Assembly (NCBI GenBank): GCA_964035795.1
Contig: OZ038322.1
Coordinates: 16,229,447 to 16,293,446 of the forward strand
Length of the DNA: 64,000 nucleotides
Source: Pterobdella sp. o SKG-2022
Taxonomy: Eukaryota; Annelida; Clitellata; Hirudinida; Piscicolidae
Direction of reading: 5' to 3'
Part shown: positions 47,515-60,557 of the stretch, piece by piece
How the letters are laid out: every line of letters starts with the position of its first letter
Position numbering within the stretch: the first letter of the stretch is position 1
Position numbers and translations under genes: made by a program
Notes under the pieces: model-generated
Seen by the model: the letters and a program-made list of their open reading frames with translations, nothing else
Database searches by the model: none
Told to the model about the DNA's origin: nothing

Positions 47515-49609
47515 AGGCAAATAATTATCAACTACCATATTCAAAATGTTCATTGAAATATTTTATAAACTTGAATATTGTTTGTTTTATTCATAAATAA
47601 TTTATATATTCAGTTTTTGAAGCATACTTATTTATTGAAGATTTGATTTTGAAGCTCAAATGGAAGTTTTAGCTGCTTAAGCTTCAAGTTTTTAGTTCAA
47701 ATATTTATTAAAGTTTTGCAAACTTGATATTATACAAATTTTGAACTCTTTACAATTGATTTTTTTCTAATATTTCAGTATACTTGTATTAGTTTATTTA
47801 ACCAACAATAATTTTTTATTTAATGTCTGTTATATTAATTTATGTCTAAAAAATTAAATAAACCGTTTTAAATCTTTCAATTTTTAAATGCCATTTTCAA
47901 AAAAAATTAATCTGACATTTTTAATTATAAAGAACCATTTAATTTTTAATAATAAAAGGAGTTTTGTTTTTTTCAACTTTTTTTTTATAAGAAGACATTT
48001 AAACAACATCATAAATTAAAAACAAGATCAAGTTTTGATTGAAACAAATTGTTTATTGCCCATTGAAAAAATAATAAAGGACAGTCATGTTTTAAAATCT
48101 AAAGGGTTCATTCAATTTTAGTGAGCTTGAAGATAATTTTATCAACAATTGAACTGAAATTATTTAAGTTAAATTAAATTATTTTTTTGTCAGTTATTTA
48201 TTCTTTTACTAGTGTTTCCAATTAAGAATTTGGACTTTGAACTCGTGTTTATGAAAATGAAAAAATAACTCACTTGTTCCAACGATGTGTTCTCTCAAGA
48301 TTAATTGTATTGAGCGTGTTTAAATCTTTCTAAGTATACTGTTTTAAAACTAATTTTATTCAAGCATTATGAAATATTACTTTTTTGGCTTAAAACTCAA
48401 TAAAGACTATTTTTTTTCATACATAACATATAAGCCTGCCAACAAAAAATTAGACACATAGGTTAGGTTTATAAATTCACAAAACTTTTGATTTAGAAAA
48501 AATCATTTTCAATCTGACTATGGTTTCATAGTAGATCGTAAAACTTAATGCCTTACTAAACCTATGAACCTTTGTGTTTAGTTATATGGTACTGTTATGA
48601 GGATAATACTTCAAGCACATGAAAACATTTTTTCAATCTATTTCTAAAAATTATATTTAAAAGTTATGTCAATTTTTCGAGTTTCTATTTTTCAAAATTA
48701 AATTGTCAAATTTATTTTACAAACAGCCAGACGGATTTCAACACTTCGGTAGATGTTTAAGGCAAACTTAACTGGTTCACTCCAACCTTATCAAACCCAA
48801 TGGAAAAATTACTTCAGTAGATCCTCAAATATCTTGTTAACTAAAGTATAAATACCTCAATAACTTGGATAAGATTTAAAAATGTTTGGAGTGCTGGGTC
48901 AATAGTGACTATATCAATTTTGAGAAATGCGGGACACATGTTGTGGCATAAAATTAATTCTCATAATTATAACCAAAGTGAAAATGACTAAAGAACCCTT
49001 ATACTTGTGGAAAAATTATGAAAAAATTCATAGCATGTGGAATTAAAATAATAAATGCCAGAGCTGAAAAGCTTTTATCAAAACTAGACCAAAATACTTT
49101 GGTTGATAAAAAAAACCTGTAATGAAAATAAAGAAGTTATTCAGAACAATGTTTAATATTAAATCAATTAAATTGCTATATAAACTATTATCAAAACCAG
49201 AAACAAAAAGTGTCATGAAAATTACTTTGTTCAAGATGACTTTTCAAAAAAAAGGACAAAACTGATAAAGCACCAAACACTGACTGGCATGCTAAAAACG
49301 TTTTAACAATCAGACTCAATGCAGTGCATTCAACTCGTTGGTTGCAGTGCATATGTTTATTATAGAAAACCTTCACTTTGGGACTTTGCAAGAATCCGGA
49401 CAGTCTCAGATCCCAACGTGTCTGGGTTTTTGAAGGCGTATTGTATAAGAATTCATTTAAACTGTTACAAAAGTATAGAGTACACAATAGTGAGGTGTGA
49501 AAAAGATAATCATTTCTTCGTTAATTTGTACACTTTCAAAACAGGGTTTTTTCAAAGATTATCAAAAAAGATTTTTTGTAGAATTTTATTCTATGTCTGA
49601 AAATAAATG
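47515..49609. other. Spacer with no identified gene
   Basis: 3' flank of the CCCH gene, then AT-rich DNA to the 3' end of the polycystin-like gene. A slightly more balanced patch at 49190-49490 is open on the minus strand for 98 codons but matches no family I recognise; it could be leftover polycystin sequence. Nothing else was supported. Confidence 0.4.
47628..47636 (+). promoter_or_regulatory. Candidate AU-rich element (TTATTTATT) 3' of the CCCH gene
   Basis: Perfect nonamer bound by TIS11-type fingers, 114 bases after the stop codon of the gene that encodes such a protein. In DNA this AT-rich a nonamer of this kind can arise by chance. Confidence 0.35.
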
Positions 49610-52600
49610 TTAAATAAAAAGTTTTCTGTAATAAAAAGTCCATAAAAAAGCGGTGAATAAAACTTTTAAAGGTTCTGCCACAAATACCTGCAAACGATAA
49701 ATACGGTATAATCGTCGATTCAAGAACTATCAATAATTTTATATTGTATAACCTGGAGGAAGAAGCATATAAGAAGACTGATCATCCATATGTAAGTGGA
49801 CCCCTTGAGAAAATAATCTCCTGATGCCAGAATTAAAACTTCCAACAGGAACGTTACCACAGTGCCAATAGTGAAAACAAGATATCGACGGAAATCCTTA
49901 GGACATATTTCGATTTCTTTATAGAGCGCAGCCGATTCTAAGTAGTGGGCCTCGTTTTGAATGACGCTTGAAGAGTTGGATAGATTTGATAAGTTATTTT
50001 GATTCAATGGCTTTGCTTTGACGACATGTTGCTGAAAGACAACTGCCAAAAACTTAAGGAAAAATTCTTTTTTTGATAATATTTTAATATAGAATTGAAA
50101 CTTTATTTTCTTGAAAAGTGTATGAAGAAATGAATTATTTTTTATTTTTTTGGTTTTAGAATTATGTTTTGTTACATTTTTTTTTTGCTTATCATTTGAT
50201 TGCTTATCTTCGAGAGGTTTTTTCATATCTTTTTCCAACTCTTTATCACAAAAATGAAACTTTTTCTTCACTTCATTTTTCTCCTCTCGTTTTTTATAAT
50301 TTTCATCACTACTTTTAATTTGATCAACTACTTCGGCGGCATATTTTTTCAGTGTTTCCACATTTTTATGATCTTTATTGCTGTAATTTTTGTTTCCCGA
50401 GTAAGCTTTAAGTTCTTGGATTTAAAAATATTTATCATTTAACAAGCCACAAATATTCATTTTAAACGCACCATTTAGCCCAAAAGAGTCTCGAGCATTT
50501 TTGGAGTTGTTTAAAAGATTTAACTTTGAAGAACTGTATCTGATAATAGAGAAGTTTTTTATTATTCCCAGTAACTCGATTGTAGAAAATCTGTGTCAAG
50601 TTGCGTTATTTAATTTTAAGTTTTTACTTAATTCAATTGTAATAAAAATTCAAAAACTTCAAACATCAACTGAACCTATAAAACAGCTGGTAAAAAGTGG
50701 ATAAAGCAGTTGCTAAAAAAACCACAGCAAAAAGAACCATGAGATGACTTTCCGAAAATAGAGTAATGTTTGTCTATAAAAATTTTTCTTAATATATATC
50801 CAATTCATTTCCATCACAAGCACTCACTTGATAAACTGAAGCGTAAAGCAAAAGCATAACAACAAGACAAGTGAATAGAAAATAACATTGGGTGACGTTT
50901 GAAAGGGAGTCCAAAGGAAGATCCATATGTCTTGTCGTTAATCTACATGTCCATATGAAACATTCTCGAAAACATACTTTAATATTGTCACATAAAAGAC
51001 TGTGGAGGGTTAAGACATGAATTAAGATACTGTATATGATTTGAGACATCAAACTTACTAATGAAATCTTATGCGTTTTGAGCTTAGAGTGAGTTTGCTG
51101 TTTTTATTGTATTCACCAGCGCTTAGCCATCGGTGTGCTGGTAGGTAATAGAATAGATTTCGTTGAACGTCGTTCACTATTACGTAGTCAAGATACCTTG
51201 AACATATTTTTAGAAATTTATTTGTGTTTCAAGGATTTTATGTTTTTCGATTATATTTAAAATTTTTATATTGATTTTCCCATTCTTTCACTTCCATAAA
51301 ATACTAAAAAAGTTTTTATTTTGGTATGAACCAATCTTATAAGTTATCTCTATCACCAAATTTTTCAACATGGTATCTAGTAACATAGGTATTTTTTCTC
51401 ATGTGAAATTCAGTATTAAAAATTAATCATTTTTCTTAAAAATTATAGTTTTATTAATAAAATTAATTTTATATTTTATTATCAATCATTATTAATATAA
51501 GGTAAGAAAAACAATTTTCAAGAGTGTTTGTGATCAGAAAATACATACCATACAGCTTTTGATTTAGTATCTTCCATAAATATCTCTAAGGAATTTATTT
51601 CTTTAAGGTCTTCTGCAGAATTTGAACTTTTTTATAATTAAGCAATTTATTTATAAATTATTTCATTTGGTTCAAAAAACGTTTTTTTTCATCATATAAT
51701 GAATATATACAACGATATTTACCTGCTAAGTTTATTTAACTAATATGCTTAAAACGGCCAACCGCAAAATCAAATAAAATAAAATATAATGGTCAAACAC
51801 CATCGCAAATAAATCCCTTCAAATTGAGTCAGTTTCTACAGCTTTTAATATTAATATGCTTTTGTTTTTCAATTCAAGTTTATTGATCAGTGTTGCTCAG
51901 TTTGGTTTTATAGCATATCATCTTTGAATGTTTCTATAAAAACTTATGGCTATGCGAAATTAAAAACATAAATATCAATTTTTTCATTATTCCACTCAAT
52001 TTTCTAATTTTTCAAATGAGTTTTTTTTTTTAATAAAAATTAATTCCAAAATTTTATGATTCCCATTATTATGTATAAATAATATTTTTTTAAATATATC
52101 AACCTTGAAATCAAAAGATTTATACATCAGATATCGCATTAATATCTATAAACTACCTTCGATATCAGTTAAGAAAAAGTCAATGGATGATGGCTCAAAA
52201 GCGTCTGTGTAATCGTGGCTTTTGAGAGATTTCGAGTCTACATTGAAGGTTTTACTCGTCTTGTTCTCACCATTTATTCGGAAGAATACCTTCGCGTTCA
52301 TTTTGTTTTCTGTAAATATTCACATTTGAAATTTAACAATATAATTCTTATTCGAAGTTCAATAAAGATACTTTTCTACATTTAAAAAACTCAGATTGGT
52401 ATTATCACTAGTGTATATTGACTTGAGTTGGATGCAGTGACAAAGGACAAGATATATTGATACGAGTCGCCTAGTTCTGCCATAGTCTTTTTCGAGTCTA
52501 TGAAAACCATGGGTCTCTGAAAAAAAAATTATTAATCTATTTTCATGTAATCGTTTATTTAACCATCCATATTCTAATTCTAATCATTAATATAAATGTT

Positions 52601-53017
52601 TTGAAAGTTCTTCAATTATTTCCAAAAATATTCTGTTCTCTATTTTTAATGATCTTTTTGATTATATAACAAGTTCATAAAACCAATAATCAAGTTATAA
52701 ATTAGATGTAGAAAGAATATAATTTCAGAACACTGGTTTTCAAGTATACTTGAAAATGTTAATTTGTTAACGGAAAGCTTCGTATCTTAAGAAACTAACC
52801 AGTGTTCTGAAATTATATTCTTTTTACGGTTTGGTTTTTGAAAAAAGCATAAATGTAGAAATAACTAAAGAACTGAGCCAATGATCCATTTGTGAAGGAT
52901 TGTAGCGATGATGGTTGAGATGTAGGCTAGCAGAGCAATGGATGTAATCATAGTCACCAAGTATTCACTGTAAGGCTTGGAGAAGGCGTTATTCTTGCTT
53001 GGTGTTTCTGGTCCCAT
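49610..53017 (-). CDS. Polycystin-1-like protein fragment: TM1-PLAT-TM2 to TM6
   Basis: Ten exons chain in phase: 53017-52874, 52516-52423, 52309-52157, 51612-51549, 51196-51059, 50999-50828, 50773-50676, 50590-50472, 50414-49753 and 49687-49610, about 573 residues. The first encodes a membrane helix ending ILHKW, as in polycystin-1 TM1. Exons 3-5 encode a PLAT domain (AKVFFRINGENKTSKTF, IDFFLTDIE, AVWYLDYVIVNDVQRN, HRWLSAGE). Further helices follow (CYFLFTCLVVMLLLYASVYQ; HLMVLFAVVFLATALSTFYQ), a Lys/Glu-rich cytoplasmic loop, then RRYLVFTIGTVVTFLLEVLI, a Trp-containing helix and VFVAEPLKVLFTAFLW, typical of the family. Polycystin-1 proteins are 11-TM receptor/channel subunits. Here the frame stops after KLFI, before TM7-11, and no GPS or ectodomain exon was found upstream. 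Whether this is a truncated gene, a pseudogene or an incomplete model is open. Confidence 0.85.
52712..52823. repeat. Foldback (MITE-like) element, perfect 27-bp TIRs
   Basis: Left end 52712-52738 (AAAGAATATAATTTCAGAAC ACTGGTT read across) is the exact reverse complement of 52797-52823. The interior holds TTGTTAACGGAAAGCTTCGT, i.e. the ACGAAGCTTT core in reverse. It lies in the first intron of the polycystin-like gene. Confidence 0.9.
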
Positions 53018-54208
53018 CGGAGAACTTCTGGGTTGGGTTGTCGTTTTGTATTAATTGAAAGTAATGACAAAAACGATGATGACTGTTATTTTAAATTATA
53101 ATCTTCTATTATGTGTTAATTAATAAATTAATTTGTTAGAATTGTTACATAAATACATTTATGATTTTTTTTTTATATTTCAAATATGTAGATTTCTGAT
53201 TTCAATTTTTATATAATGAGTTCAAAAGTTATAATTGAAAAAAAAATCAAATTGAAATACATTATTTTCACTTGAACTTAAATACTAAAGTTATAGTTCC
53301 ATGAAAAATCTCCTTCAAGTCATAAATAAAGCTTTAATGAAATAGCTCCACTCAACCCTTATCTATTTTTCGAAAAGAAATAAGCTAAAATTAGAATATT
53401 TATGTTCGTCTTGTAACTCCAAATATTCTATGCTTAATAGTTCAAACTGAATTAATTAGTTTTAAATATTAAATTCATTAGTTGTTCTAGGTTGCCTGAA
53501 GATGATTTGTTGAAGTAATAATACACTTTTAAATTTGGCAATAATTCTGTAATTTATTATATTTGATTCATTATTAATTTTATACTTTTAATCTAAAAAA
53601 GGTCAATAGTGATTTATTAACAAATTTAAAATGTTTGAAGTATTTTTAATGACGTAAATGAAAAATAAACTCATATATAAGACTTTACTCATCTAACATT
53701 AATAGATTATATTATTTTTAAAAGCAAGTTATCTTACAAAACGGTGAATTTTTTTTACTTTCAAAAGTTTAAAATATCCAAGCTCAAATGGGTATAACTT
53801 TCACTACATTTTTATGGATTATAATAAATAAAGCTTATCAAACTCTTTTAATGTGGATTTTTTACTGTATTTTTTTGAAAAAAAAGAGATTTATAATGAT
53901 TGAAACCATTCAATATTTCATTTTATTAAATTGTGTTTTCAATATTATAAGACATTAATAAAATTTAAATATATTTGTATAAATCTTGTAATTGGATTTT
54001 TAAAACTAAAATAGAAGTTATTTTGAGCTCCATACTTCTCTCATTCTTCATATTAAACATAATTGTAGATAAACAAAATTCACTTTTTTAAGAGCCATTT
54101 TTAATATTATTTAATGAATTTTTGATTCACCTAAAATAACTCTATCAATTTAGAGTAATTTTCCATTATTTAAGTAATATATAAAGTTTTTAACTAATAA
54201 CTTTTAAA
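53018..54208. other. Divergent spacer between polycystin-like and CAP genes
   Basis: Very AT-rich. It was searched by eye on the minus strand for GPS or ectodomain exons of the polycystin-like gene; none was seen. It should hold the promoters of both flanking genes. Confidence 0.5.
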
Positions 54209-55281
54209 ATGGCTCAAAAGATTATTTTGTTCATCTTCTGCAGTTGTTTCCTCTTAATTGGTGAGTATAAATTTTAATATCATTAGTTTTCAATTGAGAC
54301 TTCTTAATGGGAGAGTATTTCATAATATATTATCAAGTTCTTTTCTCAGACTTTAAAATTTACTTTTGTTTCTGAAAAAATTGGTAGACTAATAGCTTAT
54401 TCCAATTATTTCTAAATTTTGGTTCATTTTTTTTTTAATTTTTCAGACTGCTCAAATGTCCGTGAAAGGATTGACGGGGCTTTCAAAAGAGCGAGTGGTC
54501 AATTTGGATTACCTTCTCTTCTATGCTTTTCTTCAATTGAGCTATTAAAGATAAGAACTACAAAAAACGTTTCGTTTCAAGAAGATAGTTTTGAAAAATT
54601 TGAAAATGACCAAACTTCTTTATATGAAACTTATCGCTCAGCAATCATAAGGATACACAACGCTATAAGATCTGACGAAAACTTGCCACACACGTCAAAT
54701 CTAGTTAGCAAATATTTCTATTGGAATTTTTTTAAATTTTTAATATGATACTTTTCAATTTTTAATATTAATTAGTATAATAATGAAATTTTTTAAAATA
54801 ATTTGTGCAGGCCTGGGACGATCAGCTTGAGAAAAGAGCCAGAATGTGGGCTAAAGTTTGTTCCAACGAATATGCAATTTTCAAGAACCCATCTTTGCAA
54901 AATTCTATTGGTCAAAATATTTACCTTATGAAAAATGCACAAATTGATATAGCTTCTTCACTTGGTTTCTGGGAAAGTCATGTGGACAATTACGAACGAG
55001 ATAAAAGAAAGTGTCTCTCGGGGCTTGATTGTTACCCTTTTTTACAAGTAGTTACATTCAAATACATAAAATAAATTTTTATAAAGCTTCATGTAGTTTA
55101 CAATCAATTTTTGGTGTTATCCATACATTTCGTTAAAGTCTAATCACACTGCCTTATAAACTTCAATCAGATGGTTTGGCCTAAGAGTGAATATATAGGA
55201 TGTGCTATATCAACGTGCGAACAGTTTGTTAACCAAACTTTTGGGGGGACGATTCTTGTGTGCTTTTATACACCCATATAA
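54209..55281 (+). CDS. Secreted CAP-superfamily (SCP/antigen 5-like) protein
   Basis: Exons 54209-54260, 54447-54703, 54811-55047 and 55171-55281 join in frame to 218 residues. A signal peptide (MAQKIILFIFCSCFLLIG) is followed by about 70 residues of non-conserved sequence, then the CAP domain: YRSAIIRIHNAIR, LAWDDQLEKRARMWAKVC, SIGQNIYLM, GFWESHVDNY, and MVWPKSEYIGCAISTC with the terminal VCFYTP. These match the CAP motifs for helix 1, WDxxLxxxA, GQN and the VW-x(n)-GCA strand. The usual GHYTQxVW is replaced by YPFLQMVW, so one of the two conserved cavity histidines is missing while the His of IHN remains. CAP proteins are secreted with varied roles (sterol binding, venom allergens, immunity); the role here cannot be told. 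Confidence 0.9.
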
Positions 55282-55472
55282 AAAGTTTTAGATAAAGATT
55301 TTAAAAAACATTCAAAAATTGTAAAGATTTCTTCCTGTTTGATCAATTGAAAAATTTAAAAACTAATAAAATTTTTCTTCAATGTTATCGATAGCATGTG
55401 AAAATTTTGTTTGATTAACATTTTCATTATTAATAAAAAATCATAATAAATTAAACTACTTGAAAACAAAAA

Positions 55473-58400
55473 TTATATTGCAATAAATTTTTCTTGAAGT
55501 TGCAACTTTTCTTCATTAGAAAACACAATCAACATAAGGATCATCAATATCACACCAAGAGCTTTTGTTACAAAAAATAGTGTAAACAGGCTGTAAGCTG
55601 CAGCTTCCATATCCACTGAAACACACTTATGAGATCCTGTCTTGCAGGTGCTAGTCACTTTTAAATCACACACTAGGTCCACAAGCCAGCCCATGAAGAG
55701 GGGTGATGGAATGGTGCCTTTAAAGTTTCATTTTGAGATAATGTTATCATGAGATGGTTTTACTTTGAATCAGTGTTATGCTCATAAGTCTGTGAGCTTT
55801 AGTTATATTTTAAATGTATGTTATGATTTGTATTTATTAAACTTTTAAGATTTTGCATACCCACCTAAGATCTTAGCAAAGAATATGTTCATGGAAATGG
55901 CATGAGTTGATTTTTCTGAACTAGATAATCTTAAAATAAATTTAATATTTCATTCGTACAGTTTTGTGAATAAATTGAAATACTATCAATAAAAGATTAA
56001 AACATTAACCAACATGAAAGCAATATCCATGTAAACGTTTGTAATTTTTTCAAACGCTCATTCCTACTTCAATAAATCTCTACGACTATAAATCAATTGA
56101 TTTATTTTGCTTCCAAGCTCGATCGTTTTATCACAAGTGACTTAACAATTCAACTTAATTTCAATTTTGATAAAAATTTATTTTTAAGTATTTAAATTCA
56201 TTAACTGCAAAAATAACCTGAAAAGTAGACTTGTGGTGGCACTGAAGTTGAAAGTAAGAAAATTCACCATCAATACTAATCCAACAATAAACACTTTTGA
56301 TATCATGCATTTATTTTTGGTGCAGAACTTTTTAGTTCCTACATCATCGGGGTTTTCAAAACAAGAGCATTTTCCATAAAAACTTTGGTTCTATGAAAAT
56401 TATAGTATCGTGAAATGCTTATTTTCTTAAATTATTTTATACCTGCAACGAGCTGCGAGAGCACCCGGCATGACACGCAGAAAAGTATTGAACATTTCTT
56501 GACGTGCATATAGGTTCAAAGTTAACATCGTGACATTTGCAGTTTTTGTTGCAAGCTGCATCAAGAGAACTAAAAATAAAAGATTATTCATAGCAAGCTA
56601 TTTACAATATATATCATTCAAACTAACAATGGACATTTTTGATTAGGGTACAGTTTATTTGAACCGACAAAAGCATTGGATGGACAATAACAGAAAAACA
56701 TCACAAGAGTAAATCCACTCAAAACGGAAAGAAAAACTTGCAAACGCATCAAGTTTGATGTAGAGATTTGATATACATTGTTGCATATTGAAGCGAAAAG
56801 TGTGCCTATAGCTCCAGAAGGTACAATAAAGCCTTATTCAGTTATAAAGGTTTATTAAATAATTTTTTATAAAAATAATTAGTTTTCTTGTTTTAAAAAA
56901 GTAACATGTAATACCAAAAATCACACTGGCTTCTATGGGTCCCAAATTCAGATATCTCTCTACGAGTTTTGGTCCGAATGTCAACAAGCCATTGAATGTA
57001 AAGTAATCTAGGCTGCTATATAAACAGCAAATCCATATTAATCTGTTTTTCCCTAAAGGAATCTTTTTATATTCCATTTCGATAGTTTTGTTTGAAACTT
57101 TGATACTATTTTTCTCAACTTTGGGCACTTGATAAAAACAGCATTTATGCTCGTCAAAGTTGGATAAACATTTTAAAAAATTATTTACTTGGCAAATAGT
57201 TTCTATACCCAAAAAGAGGGATTGAAAAGACCATAGATAGTGAAGATATTAAAACAAATCCTATCCACCAATTTCCTATCCACTTTTCATGACTGGTATC
57301 AAACCCTGAGCTAGTTTCGAATGATTGTTTTTAGGTTATTCATTGCATTATTTGTATTCAAATATTTTTGCAAATGGAAACAAATAATATAAAGTTTAAT
57401 CGTTTACAGAGTGTAACTGATAATTTGTAATTTTAGTTCACACCTCTCAATGTCAATTTTGCCAGGTTTGAAATTGTCGACAAAAAACCCCAAATTTGAA
57501 CTACCAAATAGTAGTCCCAAAGAAGGACCAAGAATTCTCATTGAATTGAAAATACCTGAAAAATAGTTTATTAGACTAGTTATATTTATAATTATTTTTT
57601 AAAAAAATTTTTTCTAATCAATTCAACTTGAAGCTTAAGATACGTTTTTATAAAATCGAAAAGCTACTTAATACATACACTAAACTTTTTACTTTTATCG
57701 TGAAATTTTATAATTAAATCATGCTTATAAAAACCATGGTAGTTTCTTCCAAAACCAACGTATGAAATTAATCATTTTGCAAATATGATAGAAAATGACA
57801 AAGTTTATTTAAGCTTCATGTTTCTGTTTTATTATTAACGATAAAAAACTGAAGCTTCCAAAATTTGAATCATGTAAACTTGATAAAAGTTAAATTTTTC
57901 ATTGAGACGGTCTTTTTACATATATTTTCTAATGTAGGTAACTAATGTAGATTCTAACTTAGTTACCTGATATGGATACAGAACATATATTGAAGATTCG
58001 TCTCAAAAAATATTTAAATTTGTATCGTGTTTCATGTTTCACAATGAAAGCGAAAATGTTAGTTTGAAATATTTTTTGTTTTTTTACACTCATTCAATCG
58101 GCATCTCATTAATTATTAAAACAAATGTCTTACTCAAACGAACAGCTGTCGAGGATCCACTAGAAAAATCACTTATGAAAGTCAGTCCCATGATGGTGAT
58201 GGGAGCGGCCCCGAGTCCCATACAGATTCTACCAACCACGAATATTGCCAGGTAGGCGTAGTTAGTTTCATCAATTAGCATGATGCATGCTGTATCGGCT
58301 CTGAGGGGATCACACAAGTCTTCCACTATTGATAATTTCTGGTTCGTCTTCAATTATGTTGAAATTATATATAAAAACGTAGAAGTATATCGTGTTTGCA

Positions 58401-60557
58401 CATTCTTCCAAAAAAAATCGTTTTAGGCTGAAATCTAAATGCAGCAACTTTTATTTATGAACCTTAAATGGATTGTACGGGTTGTTGATGGCTTGTGGCA
58501 GGCAAAAGCAACAGCACCCTAGAGAAAAGATTATCATACCTACACCTATGCTAACAGGTCTCTGCATTCTAAAAAAATAACTATATTAAAAAAAAGTTGG
58601 AAAAAACTCAAAAAATATACACCTTCCTCCTAGGAACATAAGGAAGAAGACAGCAGGGGTTTGGCCGATCTCGTAAGCCGATGAGATGAGGGAAGTGTGA
58701 GAGGATGTGAAGGTATATCTTTTTTCCAAAGTAGAAAGAACCGAGGCGAGCAACCCATTAGTTAAATTTTGAATAAGATTACAAACAGTGAAAATTAAGA
58801 CCACCCATTTGATATTGTTCAAAAACTGAAACGCGCCTGGTCTAAAAAAAGCAAATCCATACGAAAAAAATGGGTCGAAATCGTTCTTTTTTTTCTTTTT
58901 ATCTTCTTTCTTCAGATATTTTTGAGTTTTGATTTCAGATTTTGAGTTATCAATTAACATAAAATTTTTTGAATCAAGAATATTTACCTCTTTTTTAAGC
59001 AATTCCTTCACGATCTTTAACAAATATCATAGAATGAGATATAGTGCTGACCAATGTATAACAATTAAGTTTTTGATGATATATGAAAAGGATATTTAAA
59101 GTTGAAGCATTGAAAAATATATTTCCTACTTCTTCAATCGGTGTTCTGTACTTTCCTATATCTATTTGAGGCTTCAAAAATTATTAATTTAGTTTTCAGT
59201 GCTACTAAAAACAGAATTTATAGTTAATTTCATCATAAGAATGAAAAATTTCCATGTTTGCAAGTTTGATCCATTTTACAAATAATTAATAATTGGATTG
59301 AATTAATTTACACAGGTCTATTTAAATAAGTTGTAAGTTAAACCTCAACTGGGGCTGGCAGTTGTTTTTTCTGTGATTGTAATTTATTTTATGCATCCGG
59401 TCAATGTTTAAATAAATATAAAATTTAATTTTTAAAATTTTTATTTTAATAAAAGTAAAACAAATTAGTTAAACTGAAATCGAAGTTTACATTTATTTAG
59501 TAAAGCACATATATTTACATGTTTTTAGTAATTTACATACAATTAAATAAATTTATCAATTTACATATATTTAGTAAATTACATGTATTTACATATATTT
59601 TGTAATTAATATGAATTTACATAAATTTAGTTAATTATATACATTTACATATATTAAATAATTAGTTACATATATTTAACAAAACAACGAATAAGTTGCA
59701 ATGTTGAAACCGATGCTGTGGATGTAGTTTTTTTTGTCGTCTTAAAGGAAAATTTCGATTTATACAAAATGCCATTTAAAATTCATATTTTATAAATAGA
59801 ATAAAGATTTAAAAAAAAAGATAAATATAACTATAATCTATATTAAAGCGGTTATTTTGTGAATACTTTGTTTAATTATATTTGATCAATTGCAAAATAT
59901 TACTTTTTTATGCCTATCTTCAGAATCTTTTTTACCATTCTTGAGATTTTTGAATTATAAACTGTATCAACTTCAAAAAAATGAACACACAAACAAATAG
60001 AAAAATTTGGTTCATTTGTTTTTTTTATTGTGCAAAGACCTTAACAAAACCTAATTCAATGCTAACTGTCCCAGACATTTTAGTAACTTTTTACTATCAA
60101 TAATATCAAAGCTTTCTATAAAAGAAGATTCAAAAATGACTTGCAACTCTCAAATACATTGCTAAAACAATAACTTCATAATTGTTTAGAAATCTTGAAA
60201 ATAGTTGAAGAATTAAGTTTCAAAATTCGGGAAATTATTCAAAAATAAACCTTAATAAAACTCACTTCTTGAAAACTAGCATAATCATAAACACTCATAG
60301 AGGACTTGCTGCGGCTTTCCTGCAGGTTAGGTTGTTTAAGGTGTCACTTGATAGTTGAAATTTCCAGGTTTATTATTGGGGTATAAAACTTACATAAAAT
60401 CAAGATATAACTTAAAATTCAGCATTTCCAAAGGTATATTATTGAATGTTTTAAAATATTTTTTAGGAACCTTTCTGCTATTTTTTCTGTCAAAGTCTTC
60501 TTTAGATTCATCATCCTTCAAATAATTCATTAGTATTCTCATATTAAAAACTTCCAT
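55473..60557 (-). CDS. Organic anion transporting polypeptide (SLCO/OATP)
   Basis: Exons run from about 60557 to the stop near 55473. In-phase 5' exons are 60557-60471 (MEVFNMRILMNYLKDDES), 60319-60266 (ESRSKSSMSVYDYASFQE), 59171-59130 (PQIDIGKYRTPIEE) and 59014-58623, which carries TM1-2 with NLTNGLLASVLSTLEKRY and ISSAYEIGQTP. Later exons carry VGRICMGLGAAPI (58.2 kb), NSMRILGPSLGLLFG (57.5 kb), WIGNWWIGFVL (57.3 kb), the Kazal-like loop NKNCKCHDVNFEPIC and YFSACHAGCSRS (56.5 kb), and IPSPLFMGWLVDLVCD with a final helix (55.7-55.5 kb). This 12-TM major-facilitator family mediates sodium-independent uptake of organic anions at the plasma membrane. The large exofacial Cys-rich loop and the final PGP-like gate are diagnostic. 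The 5' exons are short but all phase 0; the exact start is less certain. Confidence 0.92.
59490..59690. repeat. Degenerate AT-rich tandem repeat
   Basis: About ten imperfect copies of TTTACATATATTTAGTAAAT-like units of roughly 18-28 bases. It lies in the large 5' intron of the OATP gene. Confidence 0.7.

Noticed and set aside
48440..49020. Tc1/mariner-like transposase remnant
   Set aside because: Some phrases vaguely recall transposase tails, but stops are frequent in every frame and no DDE motif or clear terminal repeats could be shown.
49043..49600. Several 60-98 codon open frames on both strands as separate genes
   Set aside because: No start context, no family match and strong AT bias; only a possible polycystin remnant is kept as a weak finding.
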